A DNA stretch of 64,000 nucleotides from Rhodospirillaceae bacterium (lineage in GTDB: Bacteria; Pseudomonadota; Alphaproteobacteria; Reyranellales; Reyranellaceae). The first letter of the stretch is position 1, and the number at the start of each line of letters is the position of its first letter. The translations under genes were made by a program, and so were the position numbers. Positions 54,986 through 64,000 of this stretch are shown in pieces. The stretch lies in contig WOUR01000001.1 in NCBI GenBank assembly GCA_009772935.1, positions 1-64,000 of the forward strand, written 5' to 3'. The notes beneath the pieces were generated by a model. That model was not told the DNA's origin. It saw nothing but the letters and a program-made list of their open reading frames with translations, and did not search any database.

Positions 54986-55031
54986 CTTGCCTCATCTTGC
55001 CGGTTCTGCTGGTTGCACACATATTAGCCCG

Positions 55032-55613
55032 ATGGCCCGACGGAGAGCGAACCCACTGGCGGCACTGGATGGTGCGAAGCCCCATCAGCGCGTCTGCGAA
55101 GCTCCCGGCTGCAAGCTCCAGGGGGAATATCGTGCGCCGCGCGCCCGCGACAAGCTCGACGAGTATCGCTGGTTCTGCCTCGACCACGTCCGCGACTACA
55201 ACAAGAAATGGGACTATTTCGCCGGCCTGGATACCGACCAGATCGAGGCCCACATCCGCGCCGACACGACCTGGCGGCGCCCGGTCTGGCCGCTCGGCGC
55301 CCGCCGCAACGGCAATCCGTACGCCCATATCAAGGATCCGTTCGGCCTGGCCGACGATGCCGGCCTCGGGGAGAAGCCCCCGCCCAAGTACGATGGCAGC
55401 GAGCAACTGACCCCGGCGGAGCGCAATGCCCTCGATGTCCTTGAACTTTCATGGCCCCTTACCCGGAAAGTCGTGAAATCCCGGTACAAGGAGCTGGTGA
55501 AGCTGCATCACCCCGACGCCAACGGCGGGGCGCGCGAGGCCGAGGAGAAACTGAAGGAAATCAACGCCGCGTATTCCACTCTGCGGGCTTCGGAGCACCT
55601 TCCGGTCGAATGA
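55032..55613 (+). CDS. J-domain-containing protein
   Basis: MARRRANPLAALDGAKPHQRVCEAPGCKLQGEYRAPRAR...; C-terminal J domain with HPD (YKELVKLHHPDANGG). Confidence 0.92.
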   Translation: MARRRANPLAALDGAKPHQRVCEAPGCKLQGEYRAPRARDKLDEYRWFCLDHVRDYNKKWDYFAGLDTDQIEAHIRADTTWRRPVWPLGARRNGNPYAHIKDPFGLADDAGLGEKPPPKYDGSEQLTPAERNALDVLELSWPLTRKVVKSRYKELVKLHHPDANGGAREAEEKLKEINAAYSTLRASEHLPVE

Positions 55614-55724
55614 TTAGCCCTGCTTGGGGCTGTCCGTGCATTTGGCCGCTTGCAGTGCACAATCCTGCCTGCGACTATGAATTTGCCCGCAATTGGCGGG
55701 CATTGTTTTGTAGGAATTCGTGTG

Positions 55725-56729
55725 ATGGCCTCTACGACGACCGCGGCGCGTCAGAATGTTTCGGGCATGCCGGATATCAAGGTTTCTGCGCGTCAGGTTT
55801 TCGGCATCGATACCGACATGGAAGTGCCGGCGTTCAGCACGCCGACCGAGCATGTCCCGCAGGTCGACGATGCCTACCTGTTCGATCACGACACGACGAT
55901 GGCGATCCTCGCCGGCTTCGCCCACAACCGACGTGTCATGGTCCAGGGCTATCACGGCACCGGCAAGTCGACGCACATCGAGCAGGTCGCCTCGCGCCTC
56001 AACTGGCCCTGCCTGCGCGTCAACCTCGACAGCCACATCTCGCGCATCGACCTGATCGGCAAGGACGCGATCGTACTGCGCGACGGCAAGCAGGTGACCG
56101 AGTTCCGTGAAGGCATCCTGCCGTGGGCGCTGCAGAACCCGACGGCCCTGGTGTTCGACGAATACGACGCCGGCCGCGCCGATGTCATGTTCGTGATCCA
56201 GCGCGTGCTCGAAGTCGACGGCAAGCTGACCCTGCTCGACCAGAACAAGGTCATCCATCCGCATCCGGCGTTCCGCCTGTTCTCGACCGCCAACACGGTC
56301 GGACTGGGCGACACGACCGGCCTCTATCACGGCACGCAGCAGATCAATCAGGGCCAGATGGACCGCTGGTCGATCGTCACGACGCTGAACTACCTGCCGC
56401 ACGAGCAGGAAGTGAACATCGTCGCCGCCAAGACGCCGCACTACGACAACGAAGCCGGTCGCAAGACCATCGCCGCCATGGTGGCGCTGGCCGAGCTTAC
56501 CCGCGCCGGGTTCATCGCCGGCGACATCTCGACCGTCATGTCGCCGCGCACGGTGATCACCTGGGCCGAGAATGCGCGCATCTTCGGGGGCGACGTGGGC
56601 TTTGCCTTCCGTCTCACCTTCCTGAACAAGTGCGACGAGGTCGAGCGCAGCACGCTCGCCGAGTACTACCAGCGCTGCTTCGGCAAGGAATTGCCGGCGA
56701 CCAGCGGCAAGGGCGGCAAGCTGCACTAA
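55725..56729 (+). CDS. cobS: Cobaltochelatase subunit CobS (AAA+ ATPase)
   Basis: Walker [10 protein letters not shown], Walker [24 protein letters not shown]. Confidence 0.96.
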   Translation: MASTTTAARQNVSGMPDIKVSARQVFGIDTDMEVPAFSTPTEHVPQVDDAYLFDHDTTMAILAGFAHNRRVMVQGYHGTGKSTHIEQVASRLNWPCLRVNLDSHISRIDLIGKDAIVLRDGKQVTEFREGILPWALQNPTALVFDEYDAGRADVMFVIQRVLEVDGKLTLLDQNKVIHPHPAFRLFSTANTVGLGDTTGLYHGTQQINQGQMDRWSIVTTLNYLPHEQEVNIVAAKTPHYDNEAGRKTIAAMVALAELTRAGFIAGDISTVMSPRTVITWAENARIFGGDVGFAFRLTFLNKCDEVERSTLAEYYQRCFGKELPATSGKGGKLH

Positions 56730-56747
56730 GTTAGTAAAGAGGGCCGC

Positions 56748-58661
56748 ATGGCCAAGGACTCCACTCCCCTCGAGGAGTTTCGCCGCGTCACCGCCACCAC
56801 AATGCGGGCGGTGTCGCGCAAGGAAGTGAACGTAGCCTTCGTCCCCGATGGCGGTTCACTGCTGGGCCAGGAGGCCCGCATCACCGTGCCGGCGCGCGAC
56901 CTGCCGGTCGAGGATGTGAGCCGCGTCCGCGGCGAGGCCGACTCGATGGCGCTGAAGCTGCGCCATCACGACCGCAAGACCCATCTGCGCCGCGTCCCCC
57001 GCGGCGAGGCGGCGCGCGCGATCTTCGAGGCGGTCGAGCAGGTCCGTGTCGAGGCGCTGGGCGCCCGCAAGATGGTGGGCGTCGCCGACAACCTCTCCGC
57101 CCTGTGGCGCCAGCGCTCCGACCAGCGCGGCCATGCCCGCATCAAGAACAAGGAAGACGCCCCGATCGCCGACGTGATCGGCCTGATCGCCCGCGAGCAG
57201 CTCCTGGGCGCCGCGCCGCCGGACTCGGCCAAGGCGATGGTCGACATGTGGCGCGCCGACGTCGAAAGCGCCGCCGGCCGCGATTTCCAGAAGCTGCGCG
57301 ATTCCCTGACCAATCAGGAAGCCTTCGCCCGCGCCGCGCGCCAGCTCATCCGCGACCTCAAGCTCGGCGACGAGACGGCCGATCTCCAGGACGACGATAA
57401 CGAAGACTCGCAGGACCAGGAGAACGCCGACGGTCAGTCGAACGAGACCGGCGACGACCAGAGCGATTCGAGCGAGACCCAGGGCTACGGCGCCCAGGGC
57501 GAGGAGAGCGAGGACGCGTCCGAGCAGGACGACGCCTCCGAGACCGCCGCCGACCAGGCCCAGACCGAGATGCAGATGGGCTCGGGCGACGAGGAGGAGC
57601 CGGGCCGCGCCGAGCGTCCGTGGCTGCCGCCGGGTGCGCTCAGCAACGAGCCCGCCGGCCAGCCGTACCACGCCTATTCCAACAAGTTCGACGAGATCGT
57701 CGAGGCCGACGCGCTGTGCGACGCTGAGGAACTGGGCCGCCTGCGCAATCATCTCGACCAGCAGCTGGCGCATCTCCAGGGCGTCATCGGCAAGCTCGCC
57801 AACCGTCTGCAGCGCCGCCTGATGGCGCAGCAGAACCGCGCCTGGGAGTTCGACCTCGACGAGGGCATCCTCGACGCCGCGCGCCTCACCCGCGTCGTCA
57901 CCAATCCGATGCACGCGCTGTCGTTCAAGACCGAGCGCGACACCAACTTCCGCGACACCGTCGTGTCGCTGCTGATCGACAATTCGGGCTCGATGCGTGG
58001 CCGTCCGATCACCGTGGCGGCGATGAGCGCCGACATCCTGGCCCGCACGCTCGAGCGCTGCGGCGTGAAGGTCGAGATCCTGGGCTTCACGACGCGCGCC
58101 TGGAAGGGCGGCCAGAGCCGCGAGCAGTGGCTCGCCGCCGGCAAGCCGGCCAACCCGGGTCGCCTCAACGACCTGCGCCACATCATCTACAAACCGGCCG
58201 ATGCGCCGTGGCGTCGCGCCCGCAAGAACCTGGGCCTGATGCTGCGCGAGGGCATCCTCAAGGAGAACATCGACGGCGAGGCGCTGCTGTGGGCGCACAA
58301 CCGGCTCCTGCCGCGGCCCGAGGAGCGCAAGATCCTCATGGTCATCTCGGACGGCGCGCCGGTCGACGATTCGACCCTGTCCGTCAACCCCGGCAACTAT
58401 CTCGAGCGGCACCTGCGCGACGTCATCGACTGGATCGAGACGCGCTCGCCGGTCGAGCTGGTCGCCATCGGCATCGGCCATGACGTCACGCGTTACTATC
58501 GCCGCGCCGTCACCATCGTCGACGCCGACCAGCTGGGCGGCACGATGATGGAGCAGCTCGCCTCGCTGTTCGACGACGACGAGAAGAAGGACACCCGCGC
58601 CGCCCGTGGATCAGGCAAGAATCCCGGCAAGGGCGCCAAGTCCGGCAAGCGCGCGGCCTAG
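56748..58661 (+). CDS. cobT: Cobaltochelatase subunit CobT (VWA domain)
   Basis: 637 aa; acidic D/E/Q-rich central region, [38 protein letters not shown]. Confidence 0.97.
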   Translation: MAKDSTPLEEFRRVTATTMRAVSRKEVNVAFVPDGGSLLGQEARITVPARDLPVEDVSRVRGEADSMALKLRHHDRKTHLRRVPRGEAARAIFEAVEQVRVEALGARKMVGVADNLSALWRQRSDQRGHARIKNKEDAPIADVIGLIAREQLLGAAPPDSAKAMVDMWRADVESAAGRDFQKLRDSLTNQEAFARAARQLIRDLKLGDETADLQDDDNEDSQDQENADGQSNETGDDQSDSSETQGYGAQGEESEDASEQDDASETAADQAQTEMQMGSGDEEEPGRAERPWLPPGALSNEPAGQPYHAYSNKFDEIVEADALCDAEELGRLRNHLDQQLAHLQGVIGKLANRLQRRLMAQQNRAWEFDLDEGILDAARLTRVVTNPMHALSFKTERDTNFRDTVVSLLIDNSGSMRGRPITVAAMSADILARTLERCGVKVEILGFTTRAWKGGQSREQWLAAGKPANPGRLNDLRHIIYKPADAPWRRARKNLGLMLREGILKENIDGEALLWAHNRLLPRPEERKILMVISDGAPVDDSTLSVNPGNYLERHLRDVIDWIETRSPVELVAIGIGHDVTRYYRRAVTIVDADQLGGTMMEQLASLFDDDEKKDTRAARGSGKNPGKGAKSGKRAA

Positions 58662-58677
58662 CGCGCTTGACGTTATT

Positions 58678-58827
58678 CCGTCGTCTCGACCGGAGAGCCC
58701 CTCGAGTGCCTCGGGGCAGGCTCCGCCGCGGAGGGGAGAGACCTTTTCTCCACCAAATGCCGACGAATCGTGGAGAGACGGTCTCTCCACTCCGCCTCGC
58801 TTCGCTCGGCTCCGGTCGAGACGACGG
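58678..58827. repeat. Intergenic palindromic repeat R7 (family C)
   Basis: Perfect 16-nt terminal arms ccgtcgtctcgaccgg / ccggtcgagacgacgg with inner ggagagacc / ggtctctcc. Confidence 0.87.
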
Positions 58828-58846
58828 ATTTGCTTTCAGGCCAGTG

Positions 58847-59839
58847 ATGAACCGCCTTCTTCTCACGCTCTGCCTGCTCGTCGCGGCCTGCGCCGGCGTC
58901 TCGCCGCCCCCGGCCGTGGCGCAAGAGCAGGCCGTCACGATCGAGAGCTCGGCACTCACGCTCAAGATCGACGACCCGAAGGCGACGAAGGTCGGCCGCC
59001 TCGTCTGGCGCGGTGGTATCGAGATGCGGGGCAGCCTGCGCAACTTCGGCGGCCTGTCGGATCTCCATGTCACGCCCGACAACGGCACCCTCACCTCGAT
59101 CTCCGACGAGGGCGCCTGGCTCATCGCCTCGCCCCGCTTCGACGCCAACGGCACGCTGGTGGGCCTGGGCGACGCGCGGATGGGCCAGTTGCGCGGCCTC
59201 GACGGCAAGACGATCCAGAGCAAGCCGGAAGCCGATGCGGAGGCCTTCACACGCCTGCCCGACGGCTCGTGGCTGGTCGCCTTCGAGCGTCGCCACCGCC
59301 TATGGCGCTATCCGTCGCTCACCGCGACACCGCTCCCGGTCGAGGGGCCCGCCGACATCGGCCGCCAGCCGGCCAATGGCGGGATCGAGGCGTTGGCTGC
59401 GCTCGCCGATGGCACGGTAGTCGCGATCAGCGAGGAATACAGCCGGCAGCCGGACACGGTCGTGGGCTGGATCGGCAAGCCCGACAGCGGCGGCCGATAC
59501 GCCTGGAGTTCGTTCAGCTACGCGACCCTTCCGGACTACAGGCCGACCGCGCTGGCGGTGCTGCCGGACGGCTCCTTCGCCACCCTGGAACGGGCCTTCG
59601 ACATGGTGCGCGGGGTGCGGATCCGCGTGATGCGGTTCGACGCGGCCGGGCTCCAACCCGGAGCGACCGTGAGGCCCGAGGAGCTGGCGCGCCTCGCCTC
59701 ACCCTATGCGGTCGACAATCTCGAAGGGTTGGCCGCGACGCGCGGCACAAAGGGCGAGACGTTGCTCTGGCTGATCTCGGACGACAACTTCAATCCGCTT
59801 CAGCGCAACATTCTGATGCTGTTCGAGTTGGCGCGTTAG
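58847..59839 (+). CDS. Esterase-like activity of phytase family protein (secreted)
   Basis: MNRLLLTLCLLVAACAGVSPPPAVA lipoprotein-like signal; GRLVWRGGIEMRGSLRNFGGLSDLHVTPDNGTLTSISDEGAWLI. Confidence 0.87.
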   Translation: MNRLLLTLCLLVAACAGVSPPPAVAQEQAVTIESSALTLKIDDPKATKVGRLVWRGGIEMRGSLRNFGGLSDLHVTPDNGTLTSISDEGAWLIASPRFDANGTLVGLGDARMGQLRGLDGKTIQSKPEADAEAFTRLPDGSWLVAFERRHRLWRYPSLTATPLPVEGPADIGRQPANGGIEALAALADGTVVAISEEYSRQPDTVVGWIGKPDSGGRYAWSSFSYATLPDYRPTALAVLPDGSFATLERAFDMVRGVRIRVMRFDAAGLQPGATVRPEELARLASPYAVDNLEGLAATRGTKGETLLWLISDDNFNPLQRNILMLFELAR

Positions 59840-59884
59840 AGTCTCTCTGACTTCACTTGAATCAAGACAGAGTTCCAACAACGG

Positions 59885-59995
59885 CCTCACCCTGAGGAGC
59901 GAACGCAGTGAGCATCTCGAAGGGTGGGCACGAGCACCACGTCCTTTGCCCATCCTTCGAGACGCACGCCTACGGCGTGCTCCTCAGGATGAGGT
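59885..59995 (-). repeat. Intergenic palindromic repeat R6 (family A, inverted relative to R3)
   Basis: cctcaccctgaggagcgaac...catctcgaagggtgggcacgagcacc...tttgcccatccttcgagac...gtgctcctcaggatgagg; reverse complement matches the R3 core. Confidence 0.88.
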
Positions 59996-60075
59996 GATGT
60001 ACGTGAGCTTGAAGCGGAAAGAGACGAGAGCCGTCCCAATGACGAAGCGCCATTGCCCCCCTTACACGGGGAGGT

Positions 60076-60186
60076 GTCGGCGTCCTACGCCGACGGAGGG
60101 GTCATGAAGGGTCGTTCGTCCTTCGGCGCTCTCGGACATTGCTAGGCAATGTCCTGTCGCCCATGGGGCTGAGCTTCGCTCAGCCC
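60076..60186. repeat. Three serial short hairpins R9 in the rpmB 3' region
   Basis: gtcggcgt-cct-acgccgac (60076-60094), ggacattgc-tag-gcaatgtcc (60134-60154), gggctgagc-ttc-gctcagccc (60166-60186); all stems perfect. Confidence 0.85.
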
Positions 60187-60491
60187 TAGGCAGCCTTCTT
60201 CGCGTCCTTCTTGCCCTTGGCCGAGACGACACGGCGCTTCAGCACCTTCATCTCGGGCGAGAGCTTGCTGTCGTTGGTGTCGAGCAGGTAGGCGTCGATG
60301 CCGCCGTTGTGCTCGATCGTCTTGATGCCGCGGGGGGTGAGGCGCAGGCGCACCGCATGGCCCAGCGCATCCGACAGCACCGAAGCGACCTGGAGGTTCG
60401 ACATGAACCGGCGCTTCGACTTGTTGTTGGCGTGGCTCACATTGTTGCCGTACTGGACGGCCTTGCCCGAGAGGGCGCAACGACGAGGCAT
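60186..60491 (-). CDS. rpmB: 50S ribosomal protein L28
   Basis: MPRRCALSGKAVQYGNNVSHANNKSKRRFMSNLQ. Confidence 0.98.
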   Translation of the reverse strand: MPRRCALSGKAVQYGNNVSHANNKSKRRFMSNLQVASVLSDALGHAVRLRLTPRGIKTIEHNGGIDAYLLDTNDSKLSPEMKVLKRRVVSAKGKKDAKKAA

Positions 60492-60503
60492 GGCGATATC
60501 CGC

Positions 60504-60531
60504 TAAAAAAACGATCCCGCCGGAGGGCGGG
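60504..60531 (-). terminator. Rho-independent terminator downstream of the meaB/YkgJ-type genes
   Basis: On the minus strand cccgcc-ctcc-ggcggg stem-loop followed by atcgttttttt. Confidence 0.7.
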
Positions 60532-60565
60532 AAGGCCGGCTTTTTACGGGCCCAAGCGGTGCCCG

Positions 60566-61048
60566 TCAAGCGAACCAGTCCACCACTCTTTCGCTGATAT
60601 CCTCGACCTGGTCCTCGGGGATCACCCGCCCCCGGGCCGAGATTCCCGCCTCGTGCACGGTGTTCGGGTCGCCCGAGACCAGGGGATGCCACCAGTAGAG
60701 GTCCTGCTTCAAGTGGACCAGCCGGTAGCCACACGTCCTGGGGAGCCAATCCATCTTCGCCACTACCTTTGGGGTGAGCTGGATGCATTCCGGGACGATC
60801 TTCTTGCGGTTCTTGTAGTCCTTGCAGAGCGCCGTTTTGGGATCCAGCAGCCTGCAGCAGGTGTCGGTCTGCGCAAGCTCGCCCGTGCCCTCGTATTCCA
60901 GCTTGTTGACGCAGCACATGCCGCAGCCGTCGCAGAGCGATTCCCACTCCTGCTGGGTCATCTCGGCAAGGGTCTTGCGCTTCCAGAAGGGCTCCTTCTG
61001 GGCATCGGCGGCGCGGCGCGCGCGTTTCAGGAAGGATTTAGCGGCCAT
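60566..61048 (-). CDS. YcgN/YkgJ family cysteine cluster protein
   Basis: [54 protein letters not shown]. Confidence 0.94.
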   Translation of the reverse strand: MAAKSFLKRARRAADAQKEPFWKRKTLAEMTQQEWESLCDGCGMCCVNKLEYEGTGELAQTDTCCRLLDPKTALCKDYKNRKKIVPECIQLTPKVVAKMDWLPRTCGYRLVHLKQDLYWWHPLVSGDPNTVHEAGISARGRVIPEDQVEDISERVVDWFA

Positions 61049-62036
61049 GGAAGGCTTGTAGCATGGACCGGGCCGCCGCGGCGGGCGTGAGCCGCCCGGC
61101 CTCGACCTCGCGCTCCAGGCCGCCGACCAGCCGTCGCACGTCGGGGTGCGCCTTCAGCTCGGCCAGCAGGGTCTCGCCGACCTCGTTCCACATCCAGGCG
61201 CGCGCCTGCTCGGCGCGGCGCTTCTGGATGCCCTTCTCGCCCACCGCCTGGTTGAAGCGCTCGACGACGTCCCAGATCTCGAGGATGCCGTCGCCCGTCT
61301 GGGCCGAGCTTGTAGTGACCTCGGGCGTCCAGCCGGGGGTCGGCGAACGCAGCATGCGCAGCGCATGCTGGTAGTCGGCGGCCGAGCGCCTCGCGGTCGC
61401 CTTCAGATCGCCGTCGGCCTTGTTGACCACGATCAGGTCGGCGAGCTCGATCACGCCGCGCTTGATGCCCTGAAGGTCGTCCCCGCCGGCCGGCAGCAGC
61501 AGCACGATGAACATGTCGACCATGTCGGAGACAGCCGTCTCGGACTGGCCGACGCCGACCGTCTCGACGATCACGGTGTCGAACCCGGCGGCTTCCACCA
61601 GCAGCATCGTCTCGCGCGTGCGCCGGGCGACACCGCCCAGGGTGATTCCGGCCGGCGACGGCCGGATGAAGGCTTCCCGGCGCCGCGACAGCTCTTCCAT
61701 GCGCGTCTTGTCGCCCAGGATCGAGCCGCCGCCGCGCTTGGACGAGGGGTCGATTGCCAGCACGGCGAGCGACCGGCCGCGCTCCAGCAGCGACAGGCCG
61801 AAGCGCTCGATCAGGGTGGACTTGCCGACTCCGGGCACGCCGGTGATGCCGAGCCGCACCGACTTGCCGGTATGCGGCAGCACTGCGGCCAGTAGCGCAT
61901 CGGCGCGCGCGCGATGGTCGCTGCGGGTCGATTCGATCAGGGTAATGGCCTGTGCCAGCGCCCGCCGGTCCCCCTTCAGCAGGGGCTCGAGAAGCGGATC
62001 GGGCGGCACGCCGGAAATCGCTGCGGACGCACTCAT
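61038..62036 (-). CDS. meaB: Methylmalonyl-CoA mutase-associated GTPase MeaB
   Basis: 332 aa; [42 protein letters not shown]. Confidence 0.95.
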   Translation of the reverse strand: MSASAAISGVPPDPLLEPLLKGDRRALAQAITLIESTRSDHRARADALLAAVLPHTGKSVRLGITGVPGVGKSTLIERFGLSLLERGRSLAVLAIDPSSKRGGGSILGDKTRMEELSRRREAFIRPSPAGITLGGVARRTRETMLLVEAAGFDTVIVETVGVGQSETAVSDMVDMFIVLLLPAGGDDLQGIKRGVIELADLIVVNKADGDLKATARRSAADYQHALRMLRSPTPGWTPEVTTSSAQTGDGILEIWDVVERFNQAVGEKGIQKRRAEQARAWMWNEVGETLLAELKAHPDVRRLVGGLEREVEAGRLTPAAAARSMLQAFHGR

Positions 62037-62051
62037 CGGCGGCCAGACTTA

Positions 62052-63209
62052 TCAGCCGCGGCGGCGCATTGCCAGCAAGGCGCCGACCGTGGCGATCGCG
62101 TAGAAGAAGGCCAGCGTCCAACCCAGGCCGGGTTCGCCCACCGCATCCATTGCCGCGCCCGTGAGCGGCCGGCCGACCAGGCCGCCCATGACGTAGATCA
62201 GGCTGAAGGCGGTATTGGCGCGGGCGATGTCGCCGCCGTTGAAGCGCTGGCCGAGCAGCGCGAGCCCCACCGGATAGATCGCGAACGAGATGCCGCCCCA
62301 CAGCATGATGACGCCCACGATGGCGAACGACTGGGCCGGCACGAAGGTGAGGCCGATCACCAGCGCGGCACTGACGATTGCGAGGCCTGCCAGCACGCCC
62401 CGCCGGTCGACATGGTCGGCCAGCCAGCCGATCGGCCATTGCAGGGCGACGTTGCCGACCACGAAGGCCGACAGCCACAGCGCACCGATCTCCGGCGCGA
62501 CGCCGGCGCTGACCGCATAGACCGGCAGGAAGCTGAAGGCGACCTGTTCGCCGAGACCGCCGGCAAAGCCCGCGAGCATGGCGAGCGGCGCCGCCAGGAA
62601 GATCTTGCCGTAGCCGCTGTCGGCGTGATGCCGGATCGCCGGTGCCCTGTACCGGTAGGGCAGCAGCGGAAGCGCGACCAGCAGGGCGAGCCCGGCGCAG
62701 GTCAGGAACGGCACCGGCCCGTAGACTCCCACGACCTGCAGCACGAAGGGGCCCAGCGCCATGCCGCCCGCGAACATCGCGGCATAGATCGCCATGACCC
62801 GGCCGCGCCGCTTCTCCTCGACGACGAGATTCATCCAGATCTCGCTCACCACCCACGGCACGCCACCGACCGCGCCATGCAGGAAGGTGAGCGCGAACCA
62901 CGCGACCGGATTCATGGCCAGCGTATAGCCGACGGTGCACAGGGAACCGGCCAGGACGGCGGCCAGGATGAGCGGCACGGCGCCGAAGCGGGCGGCCAGC
63001 CGGGGAATGTACGGCCCGGTCGTGAGCATCCCGATCGCCCAGGCGGCGGCGATGATACCGATGGTGAGCTTGTTCTCGCCCTGCCGCTCCAGGGCGAGCG
63101 GCACCAGCGGCATCGCCGCGCCCGACTGCAGGCCGATGGCGGCGCAGGCGGCGAAGACCGGAACGAGGGCGCGCCAGGGGCTTGTGGCGGGGTTGCTAGT
63201 CGCCGACAC
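62052..63209 (-). CDS. MFS transporter
   Basis: [57 protein letters not shown] start proposed at 63209, overlapping the upstream ABC gene. Confidence 0.88.
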   Translation of the reverse strand: MSATSNPATSPWRALVPVFAACAAIGLQSGAAMPLVPLALERQGENKLTIGIIAAAWAIGMLTTGPYIPRLAARFGAVPLILAAVLAGSLCTVGYTLAMNPVAWFALTFLHGAVGGVPWVVSEIWMNLVVEEKRRGRVMAIYAAMFAGGMALGPFVLQVVGVYGPVPFLTCAGLALLVALPLLPYRYRAPAIRHHADSGYGKIFLAAPLAMLAGFAGGLGEQVAFSFLPVYAVSAGVAPEIGALWLSAFVVGNVALQWPIGWLADHVDRRGVLAGLAIVSAALVIGLTFVPAQSFAIVGVIMLWGGISFAIYPVGLALLGQRFNGGDIARANTAFSLIYVMGGLVGRPLTGAAMDAVGEPGLGWTLAFFYAIATVGALLAMRRRG

Positions 63210-64000
63210 GCAGATGCCCCTCGGCGCGGAAGGAGGCCGGCTCCTCCACGCGCCGTTCGGCTTCGGCCGCGGCCTCCTGCTGGCGGCGCCACATGTCGGC
63301 GTACAGGCCGTTGCGGGCCAGCAGTTCGCCATGGCGGCCCCGCTCGGCCACGCGGCCGCGGTCGAGAACGATGATCTCGTCGGCGTTGATGATGGTCGAC
63401 AGGCGATGGGCGATGATCACCGTGGTGCGGCCCCGGCTGACCTCTTCCAGCGAGCGCTGGATTTCCTGCTCGGTGCGGGTATCGAGCGCGCTGGTCGCTT
63501 CGTCGAACAACAGGATGTGCGGATTCTTGAGGATGGTCCGCGCGATCGCCACGCGCTGCTTCTCGCCGCCGGAGAGCTTCAGCCCGCGCTCGCCCACCGT
63601 GGCTTCGTAGCCCTGCGGCAGGGCCACGATGAAATCGTGGATGCGCGCCAGGCGCGCGGCCTCCTCGACCTCTTCGCGGCTGGCGCCAGGCCTTCCGTAG
63701 GCGATGTTGTAGTAGATCGTGTCGTTGAACAGCACGGTGTCCTGCGGCACGACGCCGATCGCGGCCCGCAGGCTCGCCTGCTGGACGTCGCGGATGTCCT
63801 GCCCGTCGATGCGCACGTGGCCCGCCGACACGTCGTAGAAGCGGAACAGGATGCGCGAGATGGTCGACTTGCCGGCGCCGCTCGAGCCGACGATGGCCAC
63901 CGTGTGTCCGGGCGCCACGCGAAAGCTGACATCGTGCAGGATCGGCCGCGACGGCTCGTAGCAGAAGTCGACATGGTCGAACACGATCTCGCCGCCGCCG
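63196..64000 (-). CDS. ABC transporter ATP-binding/permease protein (ATM1/MsbA type), truncated by the window edge
   Basis: Walker [15 protein letters not shown], signature [16 protein letters not shown], Walker [14 protein letters not shown]-terminal part lies outside the window. Confidence 0.93.
   Translation of the reverse strand, partial: GGGEIVFDHVDFCYEPSRPILHDVSFRVAPGHTVAIVGSSGAGKSTISRILFRFYDVSAGHVRIDGQDIRDVQQASLRAAIGVVPQDTVLFNDTIYYNIAYGRPGASREEVEEAARLARIHDFIVALPQGYEATVGERGLKLSGGEKQRVAIARTILKNPHILLFDEATSALDTRTEQEIQRSLEEVSRGRTTVIIAHRLSTIINADEIIVLDRGRVAERGRHGELLARNGLYADMWRRQQEAAAEAERRVEEPASFRAEGHLRVGD

Noticed and set aside
57360-57620. Acidic repetitive stretch in cobT as a possible separate repeat element
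   Set aside because: An acidic low-complexity linker is a normal feature of CobT; the frame is intact.
59885-60186. Possible CRISPR-like array of hairpins in the rpmB 3' region
   Set aside because: The hairpins differ in sequence, are not regularly spaced direct repeats, and no cas genes are nearby.

Overview
The window is 64 kb of high-GC, densely coded chromosome. Gene content and order (prfA-prmC, hisS, ispG, ptsP, lysC, ubiG, argJ, secA, aroK-aroB, bolA/J-domain/cobS-cobT, rpmB, meaB, and DUF4167/DUF1178/DUF2889 proteins) point to an alphaproteobacterium, possibly Reyranella-like; that placement is inference. About 60 genes are supported, mostly housekeeping. I saw no rRNA, tRNA, CRISPR array, prophage or transposase. 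A more accessory stretch runs from about 30.6 to 47.6 kb: a spermidine-synthase-like protein, an XRE regulator / SulP / possible nucleotidyltransferase cassette, a Rap1a/Tai-like protein, a GT-C-like membrane protein, a TonB-dependent receptor, and a 2OG-Fe(II) oxygenase overlapping a TPR gene. The strongest non-coding signals are: (1) several families of about 90-150 bp imperfect palindromic intergenic repeats, concentrated at convergent gene junctions and in two cases supplying a stop codon; (2) a pair of Zur-box-like palindromes inside a near-perfect inverted repeat upstream of the TonB-dependent receptor; (3) three serial short hairpins downstream of rpmB. I found no convincing complete new system. 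The best leads are the repeat families and the putative metal-regulated divergent promoter.
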